Shown here: positions 34,402-41,977 of the stretch, piece by piece
Layout of the letters: each line of letters begins with the position of its first letter
Numbering within the stretch: the first letter of the stretch is position 1
From: Alphaproteobacteria bacterium
Lineage (GTDB): Bacteria > Pseudomonadota > Alphaproteobacteria > Micavibrionales > Micavibrionaceae
NCBI GenBank assembly: GCA_016125135.1
Contig: WGMJ01000017.1
Coordinates: 1-64,000 of the forward strand
Length of the DNA stretch: 64,000 nucleotides
Direction of reading: 5' to 3'
Program-made: the position numbers and the translations under genes
Notes under the pieces: generated by a model
Database searches by the model: none
Seen by the model: only the letters and a program-made list of their open reading frames with translations
What the model was told of the DNA's origin: nothing

Positions 34402-35322
34402 ATGGTTACACAAGATTTTAACCGCAGGGTAGCGAATACGACAGCCCAATGTAAAAAGGCTGCAACGAAGCTCCATAAGAAAGATAGCGAGATGCTTTTC
34501 TTCATGGCGTATCATGCAAGGCGGGTTCTTAACTCCATGCATGTGGGCGGTTACTTAGAGGATGAGCATTCGCAGCTTATGGCGGATTTATCGCGGTTTT
34601 CACGCTGGCGCGAACTTCATAAGAATCTCAAAAAGGCAAACACGCAAACGCGCCACATGCAGATTGTTGAGGGCGAAGAATTATTTGTAAAACTTGAGCG
34701 CGTGCTGATGCGCGCAATACGCGGGGAGGATCAAAAACTTGCGGAGGAAGCAAAGGAATTTTTACGCCATGGTCAATGGATTTTGCTGGCGTCTGATGAA
34801 ATTATGTTCCGGCCACCCCCTGAGGGCGTTTACCGCATGCGCTGGCATAATTTCCCCGCAGTAAATCCCTGGCTAATACTTCATTTTTGTGTTTTGCAGC
34901 TCCATACGCTTATTCAAGATTCCGCGCCGCTACAGGATGCTGGGGTTTTTAAATCAGCACCAAGGCTTCAGGCTGCTATCGCAGGCCTACAGGAATCGTT
35001 TGAAGAAACTGACATGAAGGGCCTCTCCGAAAAGTCAGCCCATCGCTATTACGAAATGGGGCCAGGAGACATTTGCAGCTATGAGAAGGCAATGATGATC
35101 ATGCGAAATGTTTATACGGACTCAAATGAAATTGCCCGTGCGCTAGAGCGCGGCAAGGGGCCTGATGACCTTGTTCAACTCGCAGATAATATTAATAGTC
35201 TCTCTTCACCACTGAAATGGAACTCGCCGATTTTTATTGAGAAATCACAAGGTGATATCGAAGAGAGCGCCAAGAATATTATAGACATGAATGTCTGGAG
35301 AAAGGGCCGGCGCTTTGGCTAA
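34402..35322 (+). CDS. Hypothetical protein
   Basis: 306 residues, not recognised. It is basic, mostly helical and soluble, with a Pro/Trp-rich centre (RPPPEGVYRMRWHNFPAVNPWLILHF). CAGGGA lies only 1 nt before the ATG, so either the start is slightly downstream or initiation does not rely on it. It is convergent with the HIT gene with a 4-nt gap. Confidence 0.5.
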   Translation: MVTQDFNRRVANTTAQCKKAATKLHKKDSEMLFFMAYHARRVLNSMHVGGYLEDEHSQLMADLSRFSRWRELHKNLKKANTQTRHMQIVEGEELFVKLERVLMRAIRGEDQKLAEEAKEFLRHGQWILLASDEIMFRPPPEGVYRMRWHNFPAVNPWLILHFCVLQLHTLIQDSAPLQDAGVFKSAPRLQAAIAGLQESFEETDMKGLSEKSAHRYYEMGPGDICSYEKAMMIMRNVYTDSNEIARALERGKGPDDLVQLADNINSLSSPLKWNSPIFIEKSQGDIEESAKNIIDMNVWRKGRRFG

Positions 35323-35326
35323 AATG

Positions 35327-35689
35327 CTAGCTGCGCCGTAAGCTGGAGCCTAGTTTTTCACCACCAATAATATGCACATGGAAATGCGGTACATCCTGCC
35401 CGCCATTCACGCCGGTGTTTGCAACCACACGGTAGCCTTCAGCAGTTAGGCCAGCATCCTTGGCAATTTGGCTGACGGCACGGTAAAATTCAGCGATTTC
35501 TTTTTCACTGGCATGAGCACCAAAATCACCAATATCTGTATAGGCGCCTTTCGGGATCACAAGAATATGCACCGGCGCTTGCGGGTGAATATCATGGAAT
35601 GCCAATACATATTCGTTTTCCAGCACCGTTTTGTTCGGGATCTCGCCACGCAGAATTTTTGCAAAAATATTATTGGTGTCGTAGGTCAT
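35327..35689 (-). CDS. HIT family protein (HinT-like)
   Basis: 120 residues, the usual size of HinT purine nucleoside phosphoramidases. The triad motif HFHVHII (H102, H104, H106) is complete, and the front motif IFAKILRGEIP is standard. The reaction is hydrolysis of AMP-lysine or similar phosphoramidates. It follows the D-Ala-D-Ala carboxypeptidase-like gene by 16 nt on the same strand and lacks a clear ribosome-binding site of its own, so it is probably co-transcribed. Confidence 0.92.
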   Translation of the reverse strand: MTYDTNNIFAKILRGEIPNKTVLENEYVLAFHDIHPQAPVHILVIPKGAYTDIGDFGAHASEKEIAEFYRAVSQIAKDAGLTAEGYRVVANTGVNGGQDVPHFHVHIIGGEKLGSSLRRS

Positions 35690-35705
35690 TTCTATGCTCG
35701 TTACT

Positions 35706-36926
35706 TTAGTAAAGTCCGAAAGGGTTCAAGCTGCGTTGATCTTCTGCAGTGAATTCGCGGCGACGCTGTGCCTGTAGATATTCCAGTCTTGATGTATCTC
35801 CACGGGCGTGCGCTTCAAGGAATGCGTCATCAATTCCAAGGGCTTCACACACGGCACCTGCAATAGAGTTTGCTGCATCTGTTCCGCCTGGTTCGTCCGC
35901 ACCTACGCCACCGCCAAATTTTACAGCCACAACGCTGCGGCCATTATATTCCGCATACACGGCCATATTGTTGCCCGAAGCCGCAATGTAGCCTGTTTTG
36001 CCGAATTTTATAATCCCATGATCAATCAGGAAGTGGGCATATGGTGAGAGGGAAGCGCGTACACCATTATAGCGGTTGTCTGTGTGCAGACGCGGATTAT
36101 TTTTTAACAGGATACAACCAGCACCACGTCTATCGCCGTTTTGTTCGACATAGGGCAGGCCAAAAAACTGGGTAAAAGATTCAAGGCCTAATCTGTTAAC
36201 TGCGCCTTTTATAAAATGGCATAGCTCGAAAGGTGTTGTTACTTGTGTTTCGCCTATTGCGCGACCATTTACAACGCGCATATCAGGCGTGCCATCGACG
36301 TTAATTAAATGCGTGCGTGGCGAAAGCCTGTCCTCCCCCGCTTCTGCACGCAGCAGATTTTCTTCGGCTAGCGCTGGTAATACAAATTCATCGGCCAGTT
36401 CAAGGGCGCGCGTAATAATGGGGGTTGGTGCGCCGCTTAAAACGCCGCAAGCATGCCCGGCAACCGTTCGCGTAGAAAGATTTGAAGACAGAGTGCCCAT
36501 TAACTCAAATTGGCGACGTAAATCAGACGGAACAGATCTCTCGATAAAATCCCCATTCGCACGACGGCTTGTTTGGTATGAGCTACCAATGCGTGCGAAC
36601 GGTGTAAATGCTGTGATGCGTGTGGAAAGATCAAGGCGATGTTGCGTTACACGTTCATATGATGCTGCAAAGCTAAACAGTTTTGCTAAAGATGCTGTGT
36701 AGCTGGCAAGGTGTGCATTGTCGGCGACATAGACTTCGTTATTATTTGGTGCGGCGTTGATAACGCAAATCCCCTCAAGCCGTCCGGCGTTGTTCCAGCG
36801 GCTCGTGCCTGAGGCGCGCCGTCTTCGTGCCCACGCATTTTGCCCAACAAGCGGTACCGCGGCACCAGCCATCGCAGCCGCGCCCTTAAGGACTGTACGT
36901 TTTGTCGGAGTATTCCCCTGTACCAT
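35706..36926 (-). CDS. Tat-exported D-alanyl-D-alanine carboxypeptidase-like protein (S11 family), copy 1
   Basis: 406 residues with the three penicillin-binding motifs: S79-L-A-K82, S147-S-N149 and K310-T-G312. These enzymes trim the terminal D-Ala of peptidoglycan stem peptides. The N-terminus TPTKRTVLKGAAAMAGA looks like a Tat signal with Lys-Arg instead of Arg-Arg. There is no C-terminal amphipathic anchor like that of PBP5. It is separated by 121 nt from a second, related gene. The pair has diverged strongly outside the motifs. Confidence 0.82.
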   Translation of the reverse strand: MVQGNTPTKRTVLKGAAAMAGAAVPLVGQNAWARRRRASGTSRWNNAGRLEGICVINAAPNNNEVYVADNAHLASYTASLAKLFSFAASYERVTQHRLDLSTRITAFTPFARIGSSYQTSRRANGDFIERSVPSDLRRQFELMGTLSSNLSTRTVAGHACGVLSGAPTPIITRALELADEFVLPALAEENLLRAEAGEDRLSPRTHLINVDGTPDMRVVNGRAIGETQVTTPFELCHFIKGAVNRLGLESFTQFFGLPYVEQNGDRRGAGCILLKNNPRLHTDNRYNGVRASLSPYAHFLIDHGIIKFGKTGYIAASGNNMAVYAEYNGRSVVAVKFGGGVGADEPGGTDAANSIAGAVCEALGIDDAFLEAHARGDTSRLEYLQAQRRREFTAEDQRSLNPFGLY

Positions 36927-37047
36927 AGTAAATACCAGTTTTATATATTATGTAATATTGCTAAAGAAATATCGGCAATTTTGCAATAAAAAAATCCATT
37001 TTTGCCCGTCTATCAAGCAAAAACAGCAAATAGGCCATTGAAAAGGC

Positions 37048-38244
37048 TTAATAAAGCTGTGGCAGCTCCGGCAAGGGCTGTCTTGGTGGCGGTGGAGGTG
37101 GTGGTGTGTAATCGGCATCCGGCCTGATCAGCATATCGCGGTTAATGCCATAGGCGGTCACAAGCGCATCCGACATACGGTTGACGGCACTCATTGCGCC
37201 ATGCCCACCAAAAACGGCACCGGAAACGCGCCGTCCGTTAAACTCGGCAACATTCGCTAGGTTATTTCTAGAAACACGAAGGTAACCAGTTTTGCCAGCC
37301 TTCACCATTCGTTGTGCAATAACAAAAGTTGTTTCCGCCGAAAGGGGGGCTTCAGGGCCAAACTCTTCATTCTCTTCGTCAACATCCATTTGGTTAAACG
37401 CATACACACTGCGATCAACTGAAGTGTTCATTGCGGGGTTGCCGGGGATCAAGCGGTGTGTCACGGCAATACCGCGCAGGCCGCGTGCCGGCCAATCAAC
37501 AGTCGGGCTACCAAAGAACTCTTCTGCATGCTCGCGGTAATTTTTGTAAAAATAATTCATTATATGCGCAAATTCCCAAGGGTTGGTAATTTGGCCTGGT
37601 CCCTCATTATTCAGTCCGTCAGCATTCAGGAAATTTGTGTCAGGTCTGCGATTCGGGTAGGCACGTTCAAATTCTGGCCCCATGTTGAAGTTGCGTGCCT
37701 GTGCTAATGCCTCACGGATAATGAGATCAGCCTTTTCATTCATCTTTTGCAGGAAGTGGCGGCGGCTGCGTGTACCAAGCCCCAGCCGATCAAATGTCCA
37801 TTCAGCAAGGGATGTGCTTAAACAGTTATTCGAGCGCCCGCCTACAAGATGAAGCGCCTCACGGATTGTAAAGCTATCGCTTGCCCGCATGCGTTTAAAC
37901 GCATAAGGCGTGTCCCAGCGTGCGCGTGAAAGTCCATGGCGTGTCGGGTTGATGCGTGAATCAAGGCCACGGCTAAATTCTCCCGCTTCGATAGCATCAA
38001 GAACAACCATTGCGGTTACAACTTTGGTCAGTGATGCAGGGTAGCAACGCTGGAATGCATTCTCACCGACAAGAACTTCGCCGGTCTCAGAATCTATCAC
38101 ACATGTACCTTGTTGACCCGCATAAGGCCAGCTTGCACTTGCCTCAGCATCATTGGCAGAAAAACCAAAAAGGGCCGCCACTGTTCCTGTGGCCAGTGCA
38201 CCTTGTAATATATGGCGGCGGCTTGGGTGATCTTGATTGCTCAT
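37048..38244 (-). CDS. Tat-exported D-alanyl-D-alanine carboxypeptidase-like protein (S11 family), copy 2
   Basis: 398 residues. The classical twin-arginine signal SRRHILQG is followed by a hydrophobic stretch. Catalytic motifs are S71-L-T-K74, S138-N-N140 and K318-T-G320. The C-terminus is proline-rich (DYTPPPPPPPRQPLPELPQLY), which may cross or bind the cell wall. AGGGA 9 nt upstream supports the ATG at 38244. It lies upstream of copy 1 on the same strand. The use of Tat rather than Sec for this family is unusual. Confidence 0.85.
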   Translation of the reverse strand: MSNQDHPSRRHILQGALATGTVAALFGFSANDAEASASWPYAGQQGTCVIDSETGEVLVGENAFQRCYPASLTKVVTAMVVLDAIEAGEFSRGLDSRINPTRHGLSRARWDTPYAFKRMRASDSFTIREALHLVGGRSNNCLSTSLAEWTFDRLGLGTRSRRHFLQKMNEKADLIIREALAQARNFNMGPEFERAYPNRRPDTNFLNADGLNNEGPGQITNPWEFAHIMNYFYKNYREHAEEFFGSPTVDWPARGLRGIAVTHRLIPGNPAMNTSVDRSVYAFNQMDVDEENEEFGPEAPLSAETTFVIAQRMVKAGKTGYLRVSRNNLANVAEFNGRRVSGAVFGGHGAMSAVNRMSDALVTAYGINRDMLIRPDADYTPPPPPPPRQPLPELPQLY

Positions 38245-38298
38245 ACGCTACTGTCCCTGTCATTTTTATATTTATTTTTTAGAGGGTCATTTTTGCAA

Positions 38299-38321
38299 TA
38301 AAAAACCCCCTGATCAAGGAG
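38299..38321 (-). terminator. Terminator after the azoreductase gene
   Basis: On the minus strand CTCCTT-GATC-AGGGGG forms a 6-bp stem with G-U pairs, followed by six T residues. It lies 46 nt after the stop at 38367 and separates the gene from the carboxypeptidase pair. Confidence 0.7.
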
Positions 38322-38366
38322 ATTTTCTTCAAAAAATGTTACAAAAAGCGGCGTTGACAGCCCCAT

Positions 38367-38963
38367 TTATGCTGCAAGTGCGTCGATCTGCTCTTCGGCA
38401 CGTTTAATGTTCTCAGCGGCATTCGGCAGGCCTGTCCCGGAAACGCCCAGAATCTCGATCGATGTAATTCCGATAAAGCCCAGAATAAACTTGAGGTAAG
38501 GCGAGATAAAATCAGAAGCCGAGCCAATCTGTGCGCCACCTGTTGCAATTACGATGTAGGTTTTGCGGTCACCGGCAAGCCCTTCCGAACCACTGCCGTC
38601 AGGCTTGTAACGGAAGGTGCGGCGGGCCTGTACAATTAAATCCAGCCATGTTTTTAAAATTGCGGGGATCGAGAAATTATGCATAGGTGTTGATATAACA
38701 AGGACATTTGATGTCAGCACTTCATCAACAAGTGTATCGGTAAAGCTTGCAACTTCCTTCTGGCGCGGCGTTTTTGTTTCGTCGGGTGTGCGGTTTGCAA
38801 ACACAGCTTCTTCATCCATCAGCGGCATCGATTTGCTGAGGCAGCGCGTAATAATTTCTATGCTTGCATCTTTTTGCTTCAATCTTTCTAGCAAGCGTTC
38901 GGCAAGCTTGCGAGAAACAGACTCATGATTCGGTGAGGATTGGACATGGAGGATTTTTGTCAT
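38367..38963 (-). CDS. azoR: FMN-dependent NADH-azoreductase
   Basis: 198 residues with the flavodoxin-like fold. The FMN phosphate loop is at QSSPNHESVSRKLAERLL, followed by TPMHNFSIPAILKTWLD, the substrate/FMN segment typical of AzoR, and IATGGAQ near the end. It reduces quinones and azo compounds by two electrons using NADH. AAAGG precedes the ATG. The 200-nt divergent region upstream (38964-39163) contains a GAGTC/GACTC short inverted repeat but no gene. Confidence 0.9.
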   Translation of the reverse strand: MTKILHVQSSPNHESVSRKLAERLLERLKQKDASIEIITRCLSKSMPLMDEEAVFANRTPDETKTPRQKEVASFTDTLVDEVLTSNVLVISTPMHNFSIPAILKTWLDLIVQARRTFRYKPDGSGSEGLAGDRKTYIVIATGGAQIGSASDFISPYLKFILGFIGITSIEILGVSGTGLPNAAENIKRAEEQIDALAA

Positions 38964-39163
38964 TGTTATAACCTTTCAGGAATAGCCCCGTTTTTGTAAT
39001 CAAATAGCATGCCTTTTGCAACAGACCCACCGAACTTGGGAAAAGCCAAAGTTTATGAGTCTCTAAAGGACTCTTATACACAATCTAAAACACTGGATTT
39101 ATTGGATTTTTTCTGATATAACCTAAATACAATCGAAATAAAAAAACAGGGAGTTGTCAGCCG

Positions 39164-39472
39164 ATGCCTAGAAAAGGTTATTGGGTTGAGTGTATCCCGC
39201 TACATGGGAACGCAAACCAGAATATGTCGCCGGATCTATACGGCGCATCCATCAGAGCCTTGCCGGAGGTTAGTGCCTATGCGCCCTCGCCCGACAAAGC
39301 TATTGAGAAGCTACGTGCCAAACTCAAGAAACTGAAACAATATTATGAACTGACAGGACGGACGATGCCTGATTCCGAAAGCCCAGCTGAACCGCCATCA
39401 CGACTAAAATTCGTAGAAGGCTGGATGTCGGTTTATGTCGATATGATCGATGAAAGCCAAGGCCGCGCTTAA
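39164..39472 (+). CDS. HicB-like small protein without a toxin partner
   Basis: 102 residues. The stretch LYGASIRALPEVSAYAPSPDKAIEKLRAKLKKL has the strand-strand-helix layout and the A..P...A.A....EA...L logic of the HicB-type partial RNase H fold. No DNA-binding domain follows and no hicA is adjacent, so a toxin-antitoxin role is not supported. CAGGGA lies 11 nt upstream. Its stop shares TTAA with the convergent TrmB-like regulator gene. Confidence 0.5.
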   Translation: MPRKGYWVECIPLHGNANQNMSPDLYGASIRALPEVSAYAPSPDKAIEKLRAKLKKLKQYYELTGRTMPDSESPAEPPSRLKFVEGWMSVYVDMIDESQGRA

Positions 39473-40221
39473 CGGCCGCTCCATACTAGATTAAAAAGCG
39501 CACGCAGGGAGTCTGCTATATGTGGGTTCCGTATCACGCAGCCGCCAACAGGTTTGTGCGGCGAGAAAATCATCACACTATCCACGTAAATACTGATAAC
39601 TGACTTGAAGGGGAATAACGTGTCATCAATAAATTTGATCTCCCGTAACCCTTCTTTTTTGTTATCGAATGTTTTTACTTTGTTGGCACTGGTAGGCGCA
39701 ATACCGCGATAGCTTACTTTCATTGCGATGCGTTTCTTGACGAATTGTTGCTCAATATCTGGGTAAAGGGCTAGTACACCTACTCCGTTTGTAAACTCTA
39801 TAAGTTCTTTCTCCTTTGTCTGTGTATGTTTCAGGCGAAGAAAAATATCGTCATAGGCTTTTTGTAAGCCTTGCTTGCCTTCAAACGAGAGAATCTCGGT
39901 TGCAGCAAAGTCGCCGCTACCTTTTAAGAGGAAGGGTGCCAGTTCAGCAAAATCATCCATTGTTTTTTGCTGGCGTTGCAAAATTGTGTCAGGCACTTCA
40001 GCAAAAAATTTATACCTTGCGCCGCTCTTTACACGCCGTAAAAAACGCCGTTCCAACAAGCGTTCAACAGTAACATCCACCGTACTGCGGCTGATCTTTG
40101 TCAGTGTGGTAATCTCATGCGTGTGCAGCCCTCCTGTGTGCGGCAGGCACGCCATATACACACGGGCCTCTTTTTCTTTCAGGCCGAACTGGTTGAAAAT
40201 TTGCAAAAAATCACGCCGCAT
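39469..40221 (-). CDS. TrmB-like transcriptional regulator
   Basis: 250 residues. An N-terminal winged helix of the TrmB type fills about 8-75 (FGLKEKEARVYMACL, then THEITTLTKISRSTVDVTVERL). After a linker helix, the C-terminal half (about 105-250) has the TrmB-like/PLD-like sensor fold with EFTNGVGVLALYPDIEQQFVKKRI. TrmB is best known from archaea, where it senses sugars, and bacterial examples are of unknown specificity. A GH13 glucosidase gene lies 2 kb away but is not adjacent. An 11-bp-arm palindrome sits immediately upstream and the gene is probably autoregulated. Confidence 0.8.
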   Translation of the reverse strand: MRRDFLQIFNQFGLKEKEARVYMACLPHTGGLHTHEITTLTKISRSTVDVTVERLLERRFLRRVKSGARYKFFAEVPDTILQRQQKTMDDFAELAPFLLKGSGDFAATEILSFEGKQGLQKAYDDIFLRLKHTQTKEKELIEFTNGVGVLALYPDIEQQFVKKRIAMKVSYRGIAPTSANKVKTFDNKKEGLREIKFIDDTLFPFKSVISIYVDSVMIFSPHKPVGGCVIRNPHIADSLRALFNLVWSGR

Positions 40222-40225
40222 CCCC

Positions 40226-40254
40226 TAAAAATAACAGAAATATTGTTATTTTTA
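40226..40254. promoter_or_regulatory. Palindromic operator candidate of the TrmB-like regulator
   Basis: TAAAAATAACA and TGTTATTTTTA form a perfect 11-bp inverted repeat with a 7-nt centre (40226-40236 and 40244-40254). It starts 5 nt upstream of the regulator's ATG and covers a possible minus-strand promoter (TGTAAA-17-TATTTT-6-ATG). The divergent gene starts at 40312, so one site could control both. Confidence 0.6.
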
Positions 40255-40311
40255 CATTAAAACAACAATAAATTAAACATAATGCAGAAAATAACAAATG
40301 GAGGTGTGTCA

Positions 40312-40974
40312 ATGAACGAGTATATGGAGAAATTGAAAGAAATATGGGGGCCACATAAAGAAGCGCGTGGCTATATGTCACAAGGTGATACGCAAAAAAT
40401 TATGGACTACCTTGCCGGAGAGTTTCCTGTGCTTGTAGAGATGCCGCTTTTCAAGGCGTGTATGCAAAAGGCGGATGTTCCGGCAAGCTGGCGCGCCTCG
40501 CGTTATATGCTGGATGTCGATATCAAGAAAGCGCCACGTTCGATACCAGCAAAGAATATTGAAGATGTCATTTATGACGGACTCGTTATCAGTTTTTTGA
40601 CACAAAGTCTGACATGGGACCAGACGCCCAGTAAGTATGCACCCGATCGTGATCCAGTTGTTTATCGTGATCTCGCCATAACTTCCTTTGTGCTTTCAAA
40701 GACGAGCAAGGGGTATCAAGTGCGGCATGGATTCACAACGGGTGACATCGATATGGAGCGGCTGGAGTCTTTCAGCGGCAATCCGCGCTTAAATGCGATA
40801 TTTCAACGTTGCTCTAATAATGACGAGGTTGCCGTTATGTTGCAGGCACAAGAGTGGCGTCCGGCCGCAAGACGTCCGGAAGGGTTTGTCGAGAAAGTCT
40901 TGGAAAAGATACTGGTAAGGGACGTCCCGCCGCAGGACAAAGTTATTGTGTGCAAGAGTTTTGCGTTGAATTAA
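40312..40974 (+). CDS. Hypothetical protein divergent from the TrmB-like regulator
   Basis: 220 residues from the ATG at 40312, preceded by GGAGG at 8 nt; an upstream in-frame ATG at 40282 lies before that site. Soluble with mixed secondary structure, not recognised. Its position makes it the likely target of the regulator. Its stop shares TTAA (40971-40974) with the convergent methyltransferase gene. Confidence 0.6.
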   Translation: MNEYMEKLKEIWGPHKEARGYMSQGDTQKIMDYLAGEFPVLVEMPLFKACMQKADVPASWRASRYMLDVDIKKAPRSIPAKNIEDVIYDGLVISFLTQSLTWDQTPSKYAPDRDPVVYRDLAITSFVLSKTSKGYQVRHGFTTGDIDMERLESFSGNPRLNAIFQRCSNNDEVAVMLQAQEWRPAARRPEGFVEKVLEKILVRDVPPQDKVIVCKSFALN

Positions 40975-41966
40975 GTTTTGGTAATGCGAAACGCCATGCC
41001 AGGAAGAAGTGGTGTTTCAAAGTAGCGTTCGAAATTTTCTATTTTTGTTTTATCGGGCTGAAGTGAAAGCAGGAGGCTTTGTAATTGTTCTTTGTTCAAA
41101 ACGTGCTGGTAAACGTGGTAGCCATAGAAATCATAGGTGTTGAGTGCGAATTGTTTATAACGCCGCGCGCTGTATGAAAGAGCGCTCTCGTTTTCGAGGC
41201 GTGGCACATCGCCATCCACCACAATACCTGCCCCGCCCAGTGCCTTACCAATAACGGGCACAATCCCGAAGAGCGCCACAAAATATGCATAGGCATAAAT
41301 AATAAATTTCGGACAGCGCGGTAAAACAGCACGCAGGGCTGTATAAATAGGGCGGCGTATCGTCCGCTTCCAACCTGTACCAAACATGCCTTCGTGGTAA
41401 CAATTCATCACTAGCTCGCCACCCGGCTTTACCAACGCATAAAGGGCCTGCGCTGTTTTCTCTACACTTGGTGTGTGCTGTATCACATTGTGGCAGTAAA
41501 CCATATCAACGCTATTGTCTTTTACAGGCGGCGCATCGATCGAGCATTGTATGGAGGTTACGTTCGTGAGGCCTTCCAGATTTTGTTTGATAATCCCGTC
41601 AACGGCATGGGACAGCTCGAGTGAGAGAACGTGGGCTGCACCACTTTCGGCAATCCAGCGTGTTTGCATACCGCTGCCAGCGCCTGCATCAACAATGATT
41701 TTTTCTTTGAAGGCATCGGTGGTGCCAAATGTATTTTGAACCGTATGTTGCAGCCAGTTTTGCTTAAACGCATCGAAATTAAATTTATTCCACTGCTCAC
41801 CAAAGGATTGTACGGTTTCAGCGCCAACATAACCTGTAAAGCGCGGAATATTATTCACAACCGGTATTTTCTTGCCTGTTTCTGTTGCAATGTAATCAAC
41901 CCCGTCCTTTACGAAAGGTTCTTTCGTCTCCGGCAGGCACAGGAGGTTTAAAATCGCTTGCTTCAT
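40971..41966 (-). CDS. SAM-dependent methyltransferase (class I)
   Basis: 331 residues from the ATG at 41966. An N-terminal Trm112-like or UPF0434-like segment (LLCLPETKEPFV...GKKIPVVNNIPRF) is followed by a Rossmann methyltransferase with IIVDAGAGSGMQTRWIAE as motif I and MVYCHNVIQHT as motif IV/V. A hydrophobic stretch near 230-250 (FIIYAYAYFVALFGIVPVIG) may sit on the membrane. The substrate is unknown. It starts 11 nt after the glucosidase stop, so the two are co-transcribed. Confidence 0.78.
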   Translation of the reverse strand: MKQAILNLLCLPETKEPFVKDGVDYIATETGKKIPVVNNIPRFTGYVGAETVQSFGEQWNKFNFDAFKQNWLQHTVQNTFGTTDAFKEKIIVDAGAGSGMQTRWIAESGAAHVLSLELSHAVDGIIKQNLEGLTNVTSIQCSIDAPPVKDNSVDMVYCHNVIQHTPSVEKTAQALYALVKPGGELVMNCYHEGMFGTGWKRTIRRPIYTALRAVLPRCPKFIIYAYAYFVALFGIVPVIGKALGGAGIVVDGDVPRLENESALSYSARRYKQFALNTYDFYGYHVYQHVLNKEQLQSLLLSLQPDKTKIENFERYFETPLLPGMAFRITKT

Positions 41967-41977
41967 AGGGCTTGAGT

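Noticed and set aside
38350-38356. TTGACA-like hexamer near 38353 as a promoter
   Set aside because: It is just downstream of the azoreductase stop, has no -10 partner and points toward the middle of that gene on the wrong strand.
39164-39472. HicAB toxin-antitoxin system
   Set aside because: Only a HicB-like fold segment is visible; no HicA-like gene is adjacent and the protein has no DNA-binding domain.
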